Shown here: piece by piece, positions 33,216 through 46,080 of the stretch
Numbering within the stretch: the stretch's first letter is position 1
Layout of the letters: every line of letters begins with the position of its first letter
Assembly: GCA_028015205.1 (NCBI GenBank)
Contig: CM051514.1
Location: 43,354,150-43,418,149 of the forward strand
DNA: 64,000 nt
Reading direction: 5' to 3'
DNA from: Mytilisepta virgata
Taxonomy: Eukaryota > Mollusca > Bivalvia > Mytilida > Mytilidae
The notes under the pieces: generated by a model
Database searches by the model: none
Told to the model about the DNA's origin: nothing
The model's input: the letters and a program-made list of their open reading frames with translations, nothing else
Program-made: the position numbers and the translations under genes

Positions 33216-33670
33216 TCGAAAAAAATTGCGAAACATATTATTTTTCTAATATAATAAAAAATAACTTTAAAATATAATATAAAAGATTGAATTATAAGTA
33301 CAACCATTGAAGTAAAGTTTGTCGTCTAATGCAAATGTTCACATGTTTCCGGAATCGATACAGGGACCCATGCCTGCATCAACTTTCAATTGTTTTAATA
33401 ACAATTTAGTATAAAGGGGTATCTATTAGACTAAATATAAATAGCAATGAATGGGGAGATGCATCAACAGGGACTCAGGAGTATGGGTTACACCTTCCTC
33501 ATAAACATTTGATTAGAATCAAATTTGGACCAATGAAAAGGGGGAGCCGCAGCAATGCCATGCTGAGGTTCCCCACTCCATCTCCAAACCATATCTTATT
33601 AATCATACATAAAAAGAAGATTAAGGATAATCTGATACTGTTTATACATATCTCCTATCCCAGAAACTAC
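33216..33670. other. spacer, no gene seen
   Basis: AT-rich with no supported coding region. The open frame at 33509-33694 runs into the family A repeat. Confidence 0.4.
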
Positions 33671-33671
33671 C

Positions 33672-34834
33672 TTTTTAGCTCACCTGGCACATAGTTTAAC
33701 CTTGGACCCTATGGGAATTCTAACATTTTCGTTATCTTTGGTGGAATGGTCCTTGAGTAGTCCCTATTAAAATGTATGTTTAGTTTCCCCGAACGCCATC
33801 CAACATGGCCGCCATGGCTGGACTTAGTTTAACATTGAGCCTATGGGAATTTTACTTTTTCGTCAACTCCTCTGAAACCACTTAACCAATTTAAACCAAA
33901 CGTAAGTTGAATGATCCTTGGATGGTCCCCTTTAAAATTTGTGTTTGGTTTTCAGGAGCACCATCCAATATAGCTGCCATGGTCGGACATAGTTTTACCT
34001 TGGACCCTATGGGAATTTTAACATATTCGTTATCTTCTCTGAGACCATTAGGCCAATGTGAACCAAACTTTGGTGGAAAGGTCCTTGGGTGGCGCTTTTA
34101 AAATTTGTTTGGTTTCCCCGAACGCCATCCAACGTGGCCACCATGGCTGGACTTAGTTAAACATTGAACCTCTGGGAATTTTAATTTTTATTCAACTCCC
34201 CTGAAACCACTGAACCAATTTGAACCAAACTTTGGTGCAATGGTCCTTGGGTGGCCCCTTTCCAAACTTATGTCCGGCATCCCAGACTTCCAGCTGACAT
34301 GGCTGCTGTTACTAAAATTAGAAAAATGGTTCTTAGGAGGTTCTCTTTCAGAATGATGTCCGATGACCCAGACAGTTAACCAAGATGGCAGCCACAGCCG
34401 AACTTAGTTAAACATAGGGCCCTATGGGAAAATTCATTGAAAAATCTTCTTGTCTGAATTCACTTTACCAATTGGAACCAGACTTTGCAGCAATGGTCCT
34501 TATATGGTCCTCTTTCAGAATTGTGTCCCATGACATGGACCGTCAACCGAGATGGCTGCCACAACCGAACTTAGTTTAACATAAGGCCCTATGTGAAAAT
34601 TCATTGAAAACTCTTCTTGTCTGAACGCCAATTAAAACTAGACTTGGTAGCAATGCTCCTTAGATGGTTCTCTTTTAGAAATATGTCCATTGGCCTAGAC
34701 TGTCAACCATCTTGGCTGCCACAGCCGAACTTAGTTTAACATAGAACCATATAGAAATCCAGCCAAATCTTTAGTCCTGCTCAAGATGAAAAGTTCAATG
34801 CAGGTGAGCGATACTGGCTCTTTGGAGCCTCTAG
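33672..34834 (+). mobile_element. family A Helitron-like element with CTAG 3' end
   Basis: It begins TTTTTAGCTCACCTGG and contains about six diverged monomers with the phrases ACCCTATGGGAATTTTAAC and GGTCCTTGGGTGG. It ends CAGGTGAGCGATACTGGCTC-TTT-GGAGCCTCTAG (34802-34834). A hairpin (GGCTC/GAGCC) just before a CTAG end is the Helitron 3' pattern. The subterminal GTCCGTC block of other copies is missing here. No transposase is encoded. Confidence 0.62.
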
Positions 34835-34879
34835 TTAAGTATATCAACATCATCAACTGAATAAATGAATATATTTTTT

Positions 34880-35050
34880 TTCTTTATCACTCATGGTTTC
34901 AAAGTGAGGAACAATATTTCCTATCTTTAAGAACAAGTCATCTCTGCTTTCTTTCAATGAAGGGCACACAATTGTAAAATGAAACTCATCTTCAACGTCT
35001 ATATTACAATATTTACATATTCTATTTTCAAAATCTACTTTTTAAACCTC
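34880..35050 (-). pseudogene. LINE C-terminal zinc motif fragment
   Basis: The minus-strand translation gives RICKYCNIDVEDEFHFTIVC (C-x2-C ... H-x4-C), the LINE C-terminal motif also seen at 15608-16042. It is probably the 3' end of the broken LINE running from 40890 down to here. Confidence 0.6.
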
Positions 35051-35168
35051 CCACGTTCAACAACCAATAATAATACAATATTCAGTAATAAGTATTTTTG
35101 TACCTTATATTTTGATATAATGTGTCTGTAAGTTCTTAACTTATTCCGATGATTGGGGCTGGTATTAT

Positions 35169-35894
35169 TATACCCCCCGCAAACAAAGTTTGGGGGGCTA
35201 TATAGGAATCACCTTGTCCGTCCGTCTGTCTGTCCGTCTGTCTGTCCGTCTGTCCATATATCTTGTAAGCGCAAATCCTCCTAGACCGCTCAATGGATTT
35301 CAACGAAACTTTACAGAAAGGAAGTACATCATCTCCAAAGATGTGCATGAAGAAAAACATTTGCTTTCCGATATTACACAAGGGAGATAATTCGACTTGT
35401 ATTTTTTTTTTTTTTTTTTTTGGCTTATACATTATATATGAACCTCGTAAGCGCAACTCTTCCTAGACCGCTCAATGGATTTCAACGAAACTTTACAGAA
35501 GGGAAGTACATCATTCAAAGGTGTGCATGAAGAAAAATCTTTGCTTTCCGATATCACACAATGGAGATAATTCGACTTGTATTATTTTTTTTTTTTTTTT
35601 TGGGCTTATACATTATATATGAACCTCGTAAGCGCAACTCCTTCTAGACCGCTCAATGGATTTCAACGAAACTTTACACAAAAGAAGTACATCATCCAAA
35701 GATGTGCTTGAAGGAAAGTTTTTGCTGTTCCCAAGCCACATCAGCCATTCGAAACATGAACAGATATATCATGTTTTGGAGTAGTAAAGGCAACCATGAG
35801 TATGCTTAAATTGATGCAAATATCTTATGAAACTTTACCCTGGGCAAGGCAAAGCGGCGGTATCCTTTGTGAGCTTTGCTCACAGTACATCTAG
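35169..35894 (+). mobile_element. family C Helitron-like element with three 181-bp monomers
   Basis: It opens with a palindrome (TATACCCCCCGCAAAC / GTTTGGGGGGCTATA), then GTCCGTCCGTCTGTC. Three tandem monomers of about 181 bp follow (starting near 35263, 35444 and 35626), two of them ending in long poly-T runs. The 3' end is TTGTGAGC-TTT-GCTCACAGTACATCTAG (ending 35894), a hairpin a few bases from a CTAG terminus. This satellite-like central array with Helitron-type ends is the layout described for bivalve non-autonomous Helitrons. No coding region. Confidence 0.68.
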
Positions 35895-35929
35895 TTTAAA
35901 CATTCTTTCCAATAGTGAACATATTATTC

Positions 35930-37260
35930 AGTTAACTTATTGTAAATAGCGTTCAGTAAGCGTTTTTTGAGAAAGTATTTTGGTTTTCCCAAACATGAGT
36001 AAAATTTAGTTTTGTTAGCAAATTTTTGATTTTTGTACCAAATCCAGCTGTTAAGGTCAGGCTTAACCTGTAAATATCATTCAAAAGTGGAGCCAGAATC
36101 CAACTGCAGCTTTCAAAGCATTAATTAATATGGGGTATATCCATAATTCTGCCAAGACTGCAGAATTTACAGCATCTTTATTCACATTAAGTATGCTTTT
36201 AGCAAATTTGATCTGCACTTTCACAAATGTCATTGCAAAATACTTGATTCTAGGTTTGTATTGTCATTTTGAATAATATTAAGAGACCATATTTGACTAC
36301 AATAGAGAATAATAGGTTTGGCACACGAGTCAAAAAGCTTAAGATGGATGTAAATATTATAAGATTAACTAACTAGCAATTTTTTTTTATACAAACCATG
36401 GCCTTAGAGTATTTTTTGCTTAACAGATCAATTGCATGGGTAAATACAGCAGAAGGTTTGAAAATAATGCCTAGATATTTATATTCAGTACATTGTTCTA
36501 TATTATTAGCATTAAAATTAAAAACATTATTTATGATTTTTCTTCCTGGTTTGTTAAACATCATGATTTTTGTCTTGGCAAGGTTCACAGTAAGATTCCA
36601 ATTAACACAATAACTACTAAGTTTATTCAGACAGTTCTGTAAGCCGTTGCCAGTTTCAGATAATAAGACAAAATCGTCTGAATATGCCTGAATCATTTAT
36701 TTCTACAGTATCACAAGAATTCCCAGTGTCAAAATGGGAGGGTAAATCATTTATATATAGAGAGAATAAGGAGGAATCTAAATACATCCTTATTTCACCC
36801 CAATTTGGGAATTAAAATATTCAGTAATGCCAACCTGACAATTAATTAAGAATAACACCTCTTCATGTTTTTCGGTATATTTAAAAGGGGACCTGTAATA
36901 TTATAATAAGGAAGTAAAAGGAATAGAGAATTTCTATCGATTGTATCAAATACCTTTTTAAAGTCAATGAACATTTTCTCGGAAGATTTAAAAGTTTTAT
37001 CAATAATTGTTTTTAGCGTTAAGATATGATCACTTGGTCTGCAACTCTTTTTAAAGCCTATCTGCTCACGACATATAATCTTGCTATTATCCAGAAATTT
37101 TTCTAGTCTATTGTACATGATTCTGGCAAAGAATTTACCTAAACAATTGGAAAGTGCAATTCCCTCATAATTGGATTGGTCATTAAAACACCCTACCCCC
37201 TTCCCCTTAAATATTGGTTTAATAAAATTTGTTCTCCATTTACCTCAATAGATAAATACC
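35930..37260 (-). pseudogene. LINE reverse transcriptase relic
   Basis: Minus-strand pieces in several frames: IFKGKGVGCFNDQSNYEGIAL, IMYNRLEKFLDN, MFIDFKKVFDTIDR (motif A) and QAYSDDFVLLSE (YSDD for the usual Y/F-ADD). A typical post-RT segment (LAKTKIMMF..EYKYLGI) follows down to 36373. It is the middle of the LINE whose endonuclease lies at 39955-40890 and C-terminus at 34880-35050. Stops and shifts mark it as dead. Confidence 0.75.
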
Positions 37261-37682
37261 AGAACTAAGAATTGAATTTAAAAGTTCTCAACATTTAATA
37301 AGCATTAAATTTTCAACATTTCATTATTAACACCGTCAAGCCCCACAAGAGTTTTTCATTTTTTAGAGTCTTTAAAGCAATAGTCATTTCTTCTATACTT
37401 TGTTCAATATTTGGTTATTGTAGTTTTGTTGATATCCACATTAACATTTTGTTTATTTTTATTTAACGTGATTGTGACATCAGCCTATTCATTTACCGTG
37501 GTTTATTTTTTCTAGAATCAACGCTTCTTTAATCCGTCACTGAAATGAAGTCATCAAATTATATTCAATTGTTCCTTCTGTGTGCTTAATTTCATTAAGC
37601 TTGAATTGGCTAATTTACTGATTTCTGTTCACAGCTGGTATTAGTTTAAAAACCTTTTGATTTTTGCAAATTTTTTTTTGCC

Positions 37683-37770
37683 GTGACTGGGGTTCGAACT
37701 CCCTCCTTCAAGTAAATTATGTGCCATAGTTCAAGAATACATCGACGAAACCCCTCGGCTACCAATCGGA
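37683..37770 (-). repeat. tRNA-derived SINE or tRNA pseudogene
   Basis: The minus strand has a box-A-like TAGCCGAGGGG and a near-perfect box B, AGTTCGAACCCC, about 65 bases apart, then a run of nine A (forward T-run at 37674-37682). The A-run and the long spacing favour a retroposed SINE or pseudogene over a functional Leu/Ser tRNA. I could not build a full cloverleaf. Confidence 0.5.
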
Positions 37771-39340
37771 TGATATCTAAATGTCGTTTTTACATATATC
37801 AATATGATACGGTACAATATATACACAAGGCTTTCGCCTTTATATATTTAAAAACGACGTTTGTATAATATAAGATTTTAGCCGCAAGGTTAGGATGAGT
37901 TGAGAGTAACACTTTTAGACACAGTTCGAAACTCTGTTTCGGTCTTCCCTTTTTTCTAATTCTTTGTGTTATCATTGATATAACTTAGTAATAAGAAAAG
38001 ATCTTTATTTTTATTTGATTATTATCGACTTTTTCATATAATTCAATAAAAAATTAGAACATTGTTATTTTGATGTTTATGGCAATTTCATCTGTTTCAC
38101 TGCATATTTTGACATATTTTGAAAATATAAAAAGTGTAAATCGAGTGGATTTAAACTATTTTTTCTTTCAGTAGCATTATGTTTTACTGGAAAATTATTT
38201 GGACTATGCTTTATATTGTCAATAATGGACAAATTTCTGAATCATATGCCTTATACTGTATGTCAATACGGTTTTGTATTAATTTTCATTTACCATTAAA
38301 ATCATCAACGTGACTATATATATATCCAAATGAATAGTAGTATCGAGAATTAAGTGAATTTAAACTCACACATAATAGGGTCTAATTAAGAAAGGAAAGG
38401 TAATTGGGAAAAGTCGTCAAAACAATAGTTTAAGTTAGAATATAGCAAAGTACTCTCGACCAATGAAATTTTAGGATTTGATGTTTCTTAATTGTGAAGA
38501 ATGAATGTAAACATGTTCTTAGTAAGGGATTATCCTATTGTTTTCTTACCATTCAAAACAATGAATTCCTATAAATGAGTTACAACTGCCCCGAAGCACA
38601 TTTATCACCTTACAGAATTTGTGAGTAGAGCTTATTAAAAATTGAATTTGAATTTGAAAAAAATAATAATGTAATTATAGTTTTTAAGATTGGTAATGTT
38701 GAACGTTAAACACAATAAGACCAATACAAAAAGGACATCTCATTAATTAAATTTTACCTTCATCTTTATCTAAAGGCATTATTAATACTCTAATCCCAGA
38801 TTACTTGACAAGGGCTGGTAAGAATCGATATTTCAAGTATTCCGATATAATTAAAACAGGAGGTAAAATTAATATTAGAATTTAATATATAAAAGCCTAC
38901 TTAATTCTTTTTATTTGATTTGAACATTTAAATTTTATCTAATTAATTTATATATGAAGTAGTATTTAAATTATGTATACAGGGGGCATTCCCTATGGAA
39001 TAAAAGATAGTTGTAACTCATATTTTGTAATTCATTGATTTAAACTGTACATAAACAAAAAGATAATTCCTTACTTAAATGCTACATGTTTTACTTTCAT
39101 ACTCACAATAATGAAACACCATTGCATCGTACTGTTGTGTCTTTGAATGTTTAAAATGTAATTAATTAAAATTTCCCAAATTATTAGAAATGCCTTACAT
39201 CACTACGACTAATTCATAAATGAAATGTCTAATAGGAAACCATGCATTAACTATAAACCTTGCACTGACCTTGAAAACAATTAGACTTGATTAAAACCAA
39301 TCAAGCAGTCATTTGAGCCTTGAGCACTTTACAATATTCT
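37771..39340. other. AT-rich stretch, no gene seen
   Basis: No domain-bearing frame. It separates the RT and endonuclease portions of the broken LINE and so probably represents inserted DNA, but I found no clean termini. Confidence 0.4.
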
Positions 39341-39345
39341 AAGTT

Positions 39346-39434
39346 TGTAAGAGAATGATAATCCCTTTCTTCAAGATAAGTACTCGCTAATGCTCGTACT
39401 TAATCATGAAGAAAGGGATTATCATTCTCTTACA
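39346..39434. repeat. foldback hairpin, ~37-bp arms
   Basis: The arms starting TGTAAGAGAATGATAATCCC and ending in its reverse complement are nearly perfect around a short loop (CGCTAATGCTCG). It lies 7 bp from a second, unrelated-sequence hairpin. Confidence 0.8.
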
Positions 39435-39441
39435 TATACTA

Positions 39442-39542
39442 AGAGATACAATGGATAAGCGTTGGTTCATGAAAAACAACCCATTCGCCCTCCGGCCTCA
39501 TGGTTTCTTTTTCAAGAACCAACGCTTATCCATTGTATCTCT
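39442..39542. repeat. foldback hairpin, ~35-bp arms
   Basis: The left arm (AGAGATACAATGGATAAGCG onwards) and its reverse complement ending 39542 enclose a ~30-bp loop. An open frame across it is a by-product of the palindrome. Confidence 0.8.
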
Positions 39543-39954
39543 AATACATTCAATGTTCATGAGTTTTTGGAAGTAGTCAAACCATTCTTTAGGTGTTATA
39601 TTAGAATTGTTGGAATTAACTGCCTTCCAGATTTCATCAGGATTATTTTTGTTAGAATCTAAAATGATGGTTAGAATTTTATTACTATATTGTCTATGTT
39701 TTTCCTTACTAGTTTATTAAGTTTCTTCTTAAAGTATAGTACTTTCACACGCCGCTCTTTATTCGAGGGTTCGCAAGATAGTTTTCTATATTTGCTCTCG
39801 CATTCATTGTCATAGTAAGTTTTTTTTTTTATTTTCATGAATTTTGTTTTTTTCCTTTCAAATTAGGAGTATTGATATGCCCAAGTGTGGCAGCATTATA
39901 AAGTATTGAGGAAATATTAGAGACTATGTTATCCATAATATTCTCACTCCTAAC

Positions 39955-40890
39955 CTGTTTTACATTTGAATTATTTGATTTGACCATATCACCCAATTCT
40001 GAAAATATGAATTTAAAATCCCAGTTTTTTTTAAATTAGATTCAATTTCTTCTTCAATATTTTTACTCCATCGGACAGATTTAATTGGTTTTCTAAGAGA
40101 ATTGTATTTCTTATGATATATTTGTGATAAAATATGAACAGTTATAGAACAATGATCTGACATGGTAGGCTCAAACTTGTTTACTTTAAAATGTACCACG
40201 TTATTTAAAACGTAACTATTGCAAATACAATAGTCTTCAATAGACGTGCCATTATGACTGCCCTTTGAATCACCCAGAGTTCTTCCATTTAACTGACCAT
40301 CAGAACATAATTCTAAAATTTGTTTGCCGCAGTAGTTAGTAATTTGAGGTATTTCAGTTTTTCTAATTTTATGGACCGTGTCTGCTGTGTAGTTGCTGGG
40401 AAGGAAGTCATCGAAGTTATCGTTCATTTAATTTGTTATAAAGTCTAAATTATTACCACTAATATGCGCATTGAGGTCCCCCATAATGGCAATATCACCG
40501 AAAATAGAATATCTAGTAATATAATGATCTAGGTTTTCAACAATAGCCTTATTACAAATAGTTTTAAGGTATAAGAAGAGTTTGGTAAAGACATATATAA
40601 AAAAAAAACATGAATACATCTCTTTCAAAACAATTTTTTTTATCAAGCTTGAACCACTAAACTTCATTATCATTTTTATCAACCAGCTTAATACCAGGTA
40701 GAATATCTTTCTTGATAAAAGTAGCTATTCCTCCCCTTATTCTATTAGATTCTGATTGTCTTTTACTCACAAAACATTTGTAACCGTTATAGCTCAAAAC
40801 TTCCATGGAGGAGGCATGGGTCTCAGATAAAATGACAGTATCAGATACCATAACAAAACTAAGATTATCATCATCTGATTTACACATTCT
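39955..40890 (-). pseudogene. LINE endonuclease domain relic
   Basis: Minus-strand fragments in order: VILSETHASS, YNGYKCFVSKRQS, RGGIATFIKK (40657-40887), then IAIMGDLNAHISGN (40428-40530), then SIEDYCICNS and PTMSDHCSI (39960-40427). This is the exonuclease/endonuclease/phosphatase fold of LINE ORF2, with catalytic D/N and SDH motifs still readable but spread over three frames. Confidence 0.78.
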
Positions 40891-41985
40891 GCTACCATAA
40901 ATTCTCTTAAGGATGATCGCTGGTCTAATAGGAAATAAATATGATTTGAAATAGGTGTTTTAGTTTGAGAGAACATATGAATAGTAAACAAATAAGCAAG
41001 AAAAAAATATAGGTTCATGTGCTCATTTTAGAGCTATAAAGCATTGAAAATTTGCAGGAAATAGGTTTTCTCTGGATTTTTCATTGTCTTTGCATTGGCA
41101 ACTTCAATCTCTCAAAAATGTATGAAAAAATAAAAAGGATTTCATAAAATTTTGTCAAATACCGTTTTAAGGTATATATGATTGAATTATAAAAGAAAAA
41201 GTAGGGGTTCATAGGCAAAAAAATTAATGTTTAAGAAATGGATAAAACCTGAGGATTCCGAAAATCAGACAAAAATACCAAAACATACCAGCGAGCATCC
41301 TTGAACAGACCATAAATGTTCCATGCTGTAACTGATATCATTTTTGAGACTTTAATGCACATATTTTGACCGAATTAAACTAAGTTGCTGTTGTGCCCAA
41401 GGTCGGAAAGGCCTACAAATTACTACGTGTGCAATAGTTTGATGAGGATCTACTGACAAAAGGTACATCGAACTTCCTCGATACAGAAACAGAAAAATAT
41501 TCAATATATAACGCCGGTAAATTAACTAAATAAAATACAAAAATTTTGTTCTAATTATGAGAGCTTGAAATAGTGTAAGAAGTCCACGTGACTTATATAA
41601 CCGTACTCGTATAATATAAATTCAGTTTACCATGTTACAGACTGTGTAGATGAAAAATGTGACAAATGCAAAAGACTTAAAGTGAAATAAAATAATAGGA
41701 ATTAATGCATTTTTATAGGTATCACAAAGATTAGTCTGTTAACCTAACCTATTAACAACTCGTAGTAAGACTTTATTATTCAGTTTATTTCTTAAACTAT
41801 TGATTTCTGTTTTAAATATTTTGAATATATTCACTTATATTTCCTTTAGGTTAGACATGTAATGTGCTTTATAAATTGAAAAAAAATATAACTGTAAATA
41901 ACATAGTAATTGTATAATATGATTCCTCTGACGTTTTAATACTAAATTTCCAAAACTTAAAACATGATTATCAATATTCATTAAT
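40891..41985. other. non-coding stretch, no gene seen
   Basis: AT-rich. No recognisable motif or terminus found. Confidence 0.4.
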
Positions 41986-41989
41986 GGCA

Positions 41990-43940
41990 TGATATTCTTA
42001 ATTTCGTCCCAGTTCTCTTTGTTGTACGGACAGGATATGAAGATATGATAATAATCATTCTTTTGTTTTCAGAAATTACATTGATTATTGGGTATTATTT
42101 TCCATTTAAAAATTAATTCATTACAAGGTAGAATGAAATGAATAATTTTCCATCTAAATATTTTATACTTATGATTTTCTAATTAATAGAAAATAAATTT
42201 CAGGATGTTTTCAAATTTCATGCTAAGTTCTTATCATATTCTTTTTCCCAATAGGTTTTTTCAAAATTTTGTTGACTTACTATTATTGAATAAATATTTG
42301 TATTGTTAGCATTAGGTAGTATTTCATTATGCATAATATGCAGACATTTATTATTGTGTGTGTACTTTTGTTTTAAATGAATTTCTTCTTTTATAATATT
42401 TTGCCAATGTTTTGGTATTGCTTTTTTTATCATATAAAATTCTCCTTTCCAATCTTGTTTGTTTTTAATTTTTGACAAGACCACTGTTTCAGAGATCTGA
42501 CCTTTTTCGTCGAGGATATCATTTATATATATAATAAAAAATGTATCCGTCTAATTGAATAAATTGATTTCCCCACAGAAATTGTTTTCTTATATCTAAG
42601 AATTACTTTAGAAAATTTGTTTGCCCCCTATAAGTTTAATCCATGTTTTTAAAAAGTCTGCATAGCAATCAGGCATCATCTTGACTGTATTTTTATTTAA
42701 TGTATTAATATTTTTTAAATTCATTTTAAAGATTAGTAAATTTTTTCCAATTTTTTTTAGGTAAAAATTTGGTGTGGCAGTCCCGTTAAATTGTGTTTTT
42801 ATGAGCCTCAGTATCTATCTTATTTTGATAGCATTCAGATATGAGTCTATGTCGATCGTTTTCAAACCGCCATTAATATAATATTTTGAAAATATTGTAC
42901 GCTTGATTTGATCTTTTTCCCCTTCCCATATAACGTTATAGACTTTTAATTTTTTGTATTATTTCTTTAGGCAGTTTTAGATTGGAGGCAATGTATGTTA
43001 AGTTGGGAATAAATAATGATTTAATTTGCCAAATAATGTTAATTTCCTTTTGCTCCAGTCTGATAATAATTTTTCACATTGTTTAAGTTGTTTTTTCAAT
43101 ATATTTTATTTTTGGCATTCTTTAGTATTATAACCAAAATAAAATTTTAGATTTTTTATTGGACCACTTTTCCAAATAATTCCTTCAAATTTGTCTCTGG
43201 AATGTTGTAGTTTTCCTAGCCATATTCCCTCTGTTTTATTTCTATTTCATTTTAAACCCGAGAAGCTGCCAAAGTTTCTATAAGGTTCATGGCTAAACTG
43301 AAATCTTTTGACGAGTGTAAAAATAAAGTAGTATTGTCAGCTAATTCGCAGAGTTTTAATGAACATTTTTTACCCTCAAGTTTTATTTCTATTCCTTTTA
43401 TTTCTTTATTTTCTCGCAATTTAATTGCTAAAATTTCTACTGCTAAAACAAAGATTAGAGAAGAAACTTATTCTACGGAAAATGCTAAACTTTCTTGAAA
43501 TCCAACTGTTATTCAGTATACAACCCTGTCTGTGTACATTTTTTGAATCCACCTAATAAAATTGTTTTTGAATCAATTTTTTTAATGCTTCTAACATAAA
43601 GTTCCGTTCAATAGAATCAAAAGCTTTTGTAGAATCTAAAACGAATTGCTCCATTTATGTTAAATTTTTCTTAATGACCAATGACATCTTGAATCTGTCT
43701 TATATCAAAGCTAATGTATCCATTTTGTATGTATCCTTTTTTATCAGTATGAATAATATTTGGAATAACATTTTTCAGTCTTTGCGCCAAAACATAAGCT
43801 AGTAATTTAATGTCGTAAGTTAGTAAGGTAATAGGCCCGTAATTGTCTAGAAAAAGGAGAACCTTTTCATATATAAGATTTATTGCCCCTACCATTTGAG
43901 AATTGGATAGCTGCCCTTTATCATAGTTAAACACTTATGA
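41990..43940 (-). pseudogene. L1/Tx1-like LINE relic (RT and C-terminal region)
   Basis: The minus strand from 43934 reads LDNYGPITLLTYDIKLLAYV, LAQRLKNVIP and GYIQNGYISF, the L1/Tx1-type RT start. It continues in broken frames through FDSTKAFDSIERNF, a degraded ELADNTTLFL (ADD box region) and a C-terminal segment (42218-42484, with KKAIPKHWQNII and TYWEKEYD). Many stops and shifts. Distinct from the I-type LINE at 19.4 kb. Confidence 0.75.
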
Positions 43941-43989
43941 CAAGCTCTTTTATTTCACACCAAAGTGTTTTATAAAACTCAACGTTGAG

Positions 43990-44885
43990 CCCGTCTAAAC
44001 CCGGTGCTCGCAGGAACCTGTATCGCTCATTTGGAATTCATTTGTAGAATAAAATGATTGACTATGTCCATCATGCCTGGCAGTTTGGAACATTGCTGTC
44101 AAACTCCAATATGCCAAACTGTTCACTGGTTTCAAACGAGAAGATCTTTCAGCGAATTTTCCAAGAAGCTCCTATGTTAAAATATGTTTGGTTTTGGGGG
44201 ACATTTTGGATAGCTGGCGGGGTCATCAGATACAATTCTGAAAGAAGACTACATAAGGACCATTGCTGCAAAGCTTTGTTCCAATTGTCGTGGTGGTTTA
44301 GGAAAAGAAGATCTTGTAGTAAATTTCTCATAGAGTTCCACATTAAACTATGCTCGGCTCTGGCGTAAGGTCATCAGATATAATCCTGAAAGGGCCAGAG
44401 GTCCACCTAAGGACCATTGTTGCAATTGGCCCGGTTCTTTCAGACAAGAAGATCTTTAAGTAAATTTCCCTTAGGGTACTGTGTTAAACTATGTTCGGCT
44501 GTAACTGTTATCTTAATTGGCGGGCTGGATCATCGGATATAAATTGAAAGAGGACCGCCTAAGAATCATTGCTGCCAGGTTTTGTTCCAATTGGCCCAGT
44601 GGTTTCAGACAAAAAGATATTAAGTAAATTTCCCATAGGGTCTATGTTAAACTATGTTCGACTCTGGTGGAAATCTTGGATAGCAGGCAGGGTCATCGGA
44701 TACAATTCTGAGAAAAAACAACTAGGGGCCATTGCTGCCAAGTTTTGTTTTAATTAGCCCAATGGTTTCAAAGACGAAAAGCTTTAAAGGAAAGTTTACG
44801 ACGACGATAACGGACGACGGGCGACGGACGCCAAGTCATGGCAATAGTTCACATGACCCTTTGGGCCAGGTGAGCTAAAAAGGTT
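43990..44885 (-). mobile_element. family A Helitron-like element (reverse)
   Basis: The left edge carries the degraded 3' end (CCTGTATCGCTCA). Five monomers of about 155-165 bp follow (ATTGCTG at about 44093, 44262, 44414, 44569 and 44731). The right edge is well preserved: GGACGACGGGCGACGGACGC, GGCAATAGTTCACATG, then CCTTTGGGCCAGGTGAGCTAAAAA, a hairpin-forming end. Confidence 0.65.
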
Positions 44886-45299
44886 GCAGGGACAGATGTA
44901 ATTCAGACTAGCTTGCCATAGAAAAACATTGGGTTAAAATTTAGGGTACATTTAACGTGTTCGCCTTAATTTTTAATTTTTTTATTTGAAAATATGAGTG
45001 AAATTTAAGTAGAAATGAAACATAAGAAATCTGTCACTGGAAAATTGAATACTTGGGTAGTGATGGTCGCTGATTATAGACACATTACCACCTATCTCTG
45101 TCCGCATCACTCGGAGGTGTTGTGTATGTCCGTCAGTTGACCTCCAATGATTAATCGTAGATACTAGTTCAGCAATATTTTTTATATATACACAAAATTA
45201 TTCTCGCAACTATACTAAAATTTCAGAAATCGTTTGTATGCATTCTATTACTATTTACTGAACCAAAAAAGTTCCTTACGATACTATTAGAGTTTTTTT

Positions 45300-46080
45300 A
45301 TTGTAATAAATTTACATACATTAAAAATCGATATAATGAAAGACGAGAACAAATATACAATAGACAATCTACAAAAAAACAATAAAATCAATAAGAAACA
45401 TAGACGAAGGTGCTACGGACTGGAGAGCAGTTCCTACCTGTTAACATACACCAATTGATAAATTGTGTAAACTCCAAAAAAAAAAAAGAATTGCTCGTTT
45501 AATAGTGAATACCAATGTTGATGCACCATCTAAATCTCTCTATAAAGAGTTGGGATGGCTATCATACGAAAACAGAGTTCTGTACCATAAAGGTGTATCA
45601 TTGTGTAAAACTATAGATAATATTGCTCCTGATTATCTACGTGATATGTTCAAATCTAATACAAACCAGTATTCATTAAACTCTACAAATCTGGTTGTCT
45701 TTTTTTACCAAGACCAAATATAAATTATATGAAGAAAACATTCCACCATAAAGACTAAATATTATGGAACAATATTCCTTTGTCAAGTAAAAATTAACAT
45801 AATGTTGATTTATCCAAGCAAAGATTCTTTGAACATCTTTTCTTAGCTAAACATGTACATATTTCTGATTCTTCTATTTATCCATAAGTAATATATGTGA
45901 CTACAGTGTAATTGTATAATTATAATTAGTTTTATATAAAATATATATCATATTTATGTTGTAAATTTTCACTTTTAATACTGCGTTAATTATATTATTG
46001 TATTTATAATCAAGGACCACAGTGGATATTCGTAATACCCTCTCTCTTTAAATAAAGTATTATTATTATCATTATTATTA
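45300..46080 (+). pseudogene. LINE 3' fragment with (ATT)n tail
   Basis: The frame at 45463-45723 (RIARLIVNTNVDAPSKSLYK, then YHKGVSLCKTIDNIAPDYLR) is the region after the RT in CR1/Jockey-like elements. The sequence ends in AAATAAAG followed by ATT/ATC triplets (about 46058-46080). 5'-truncated. Confidence 0.68.

Noticed and set aside
35205..35260. (GTCCGTCT)n tract as an independent microsatellite
   Set aside because: The same tract follows the palindromic start in all related Helitron-like copies, so it is part of the element.
37683..37770. Functional tRNA gene
   Set aside because: Box A and B are visible, but there is an A-run right after box B, unusual spacing and no cloverleaf I could complete; SINE or pseudogene is more likely.
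39462..39662. 66-residue frame across a hairpin
   Set aside because: It runs through a palindrome and a LINE gap; nothing protein-like remains outside these.
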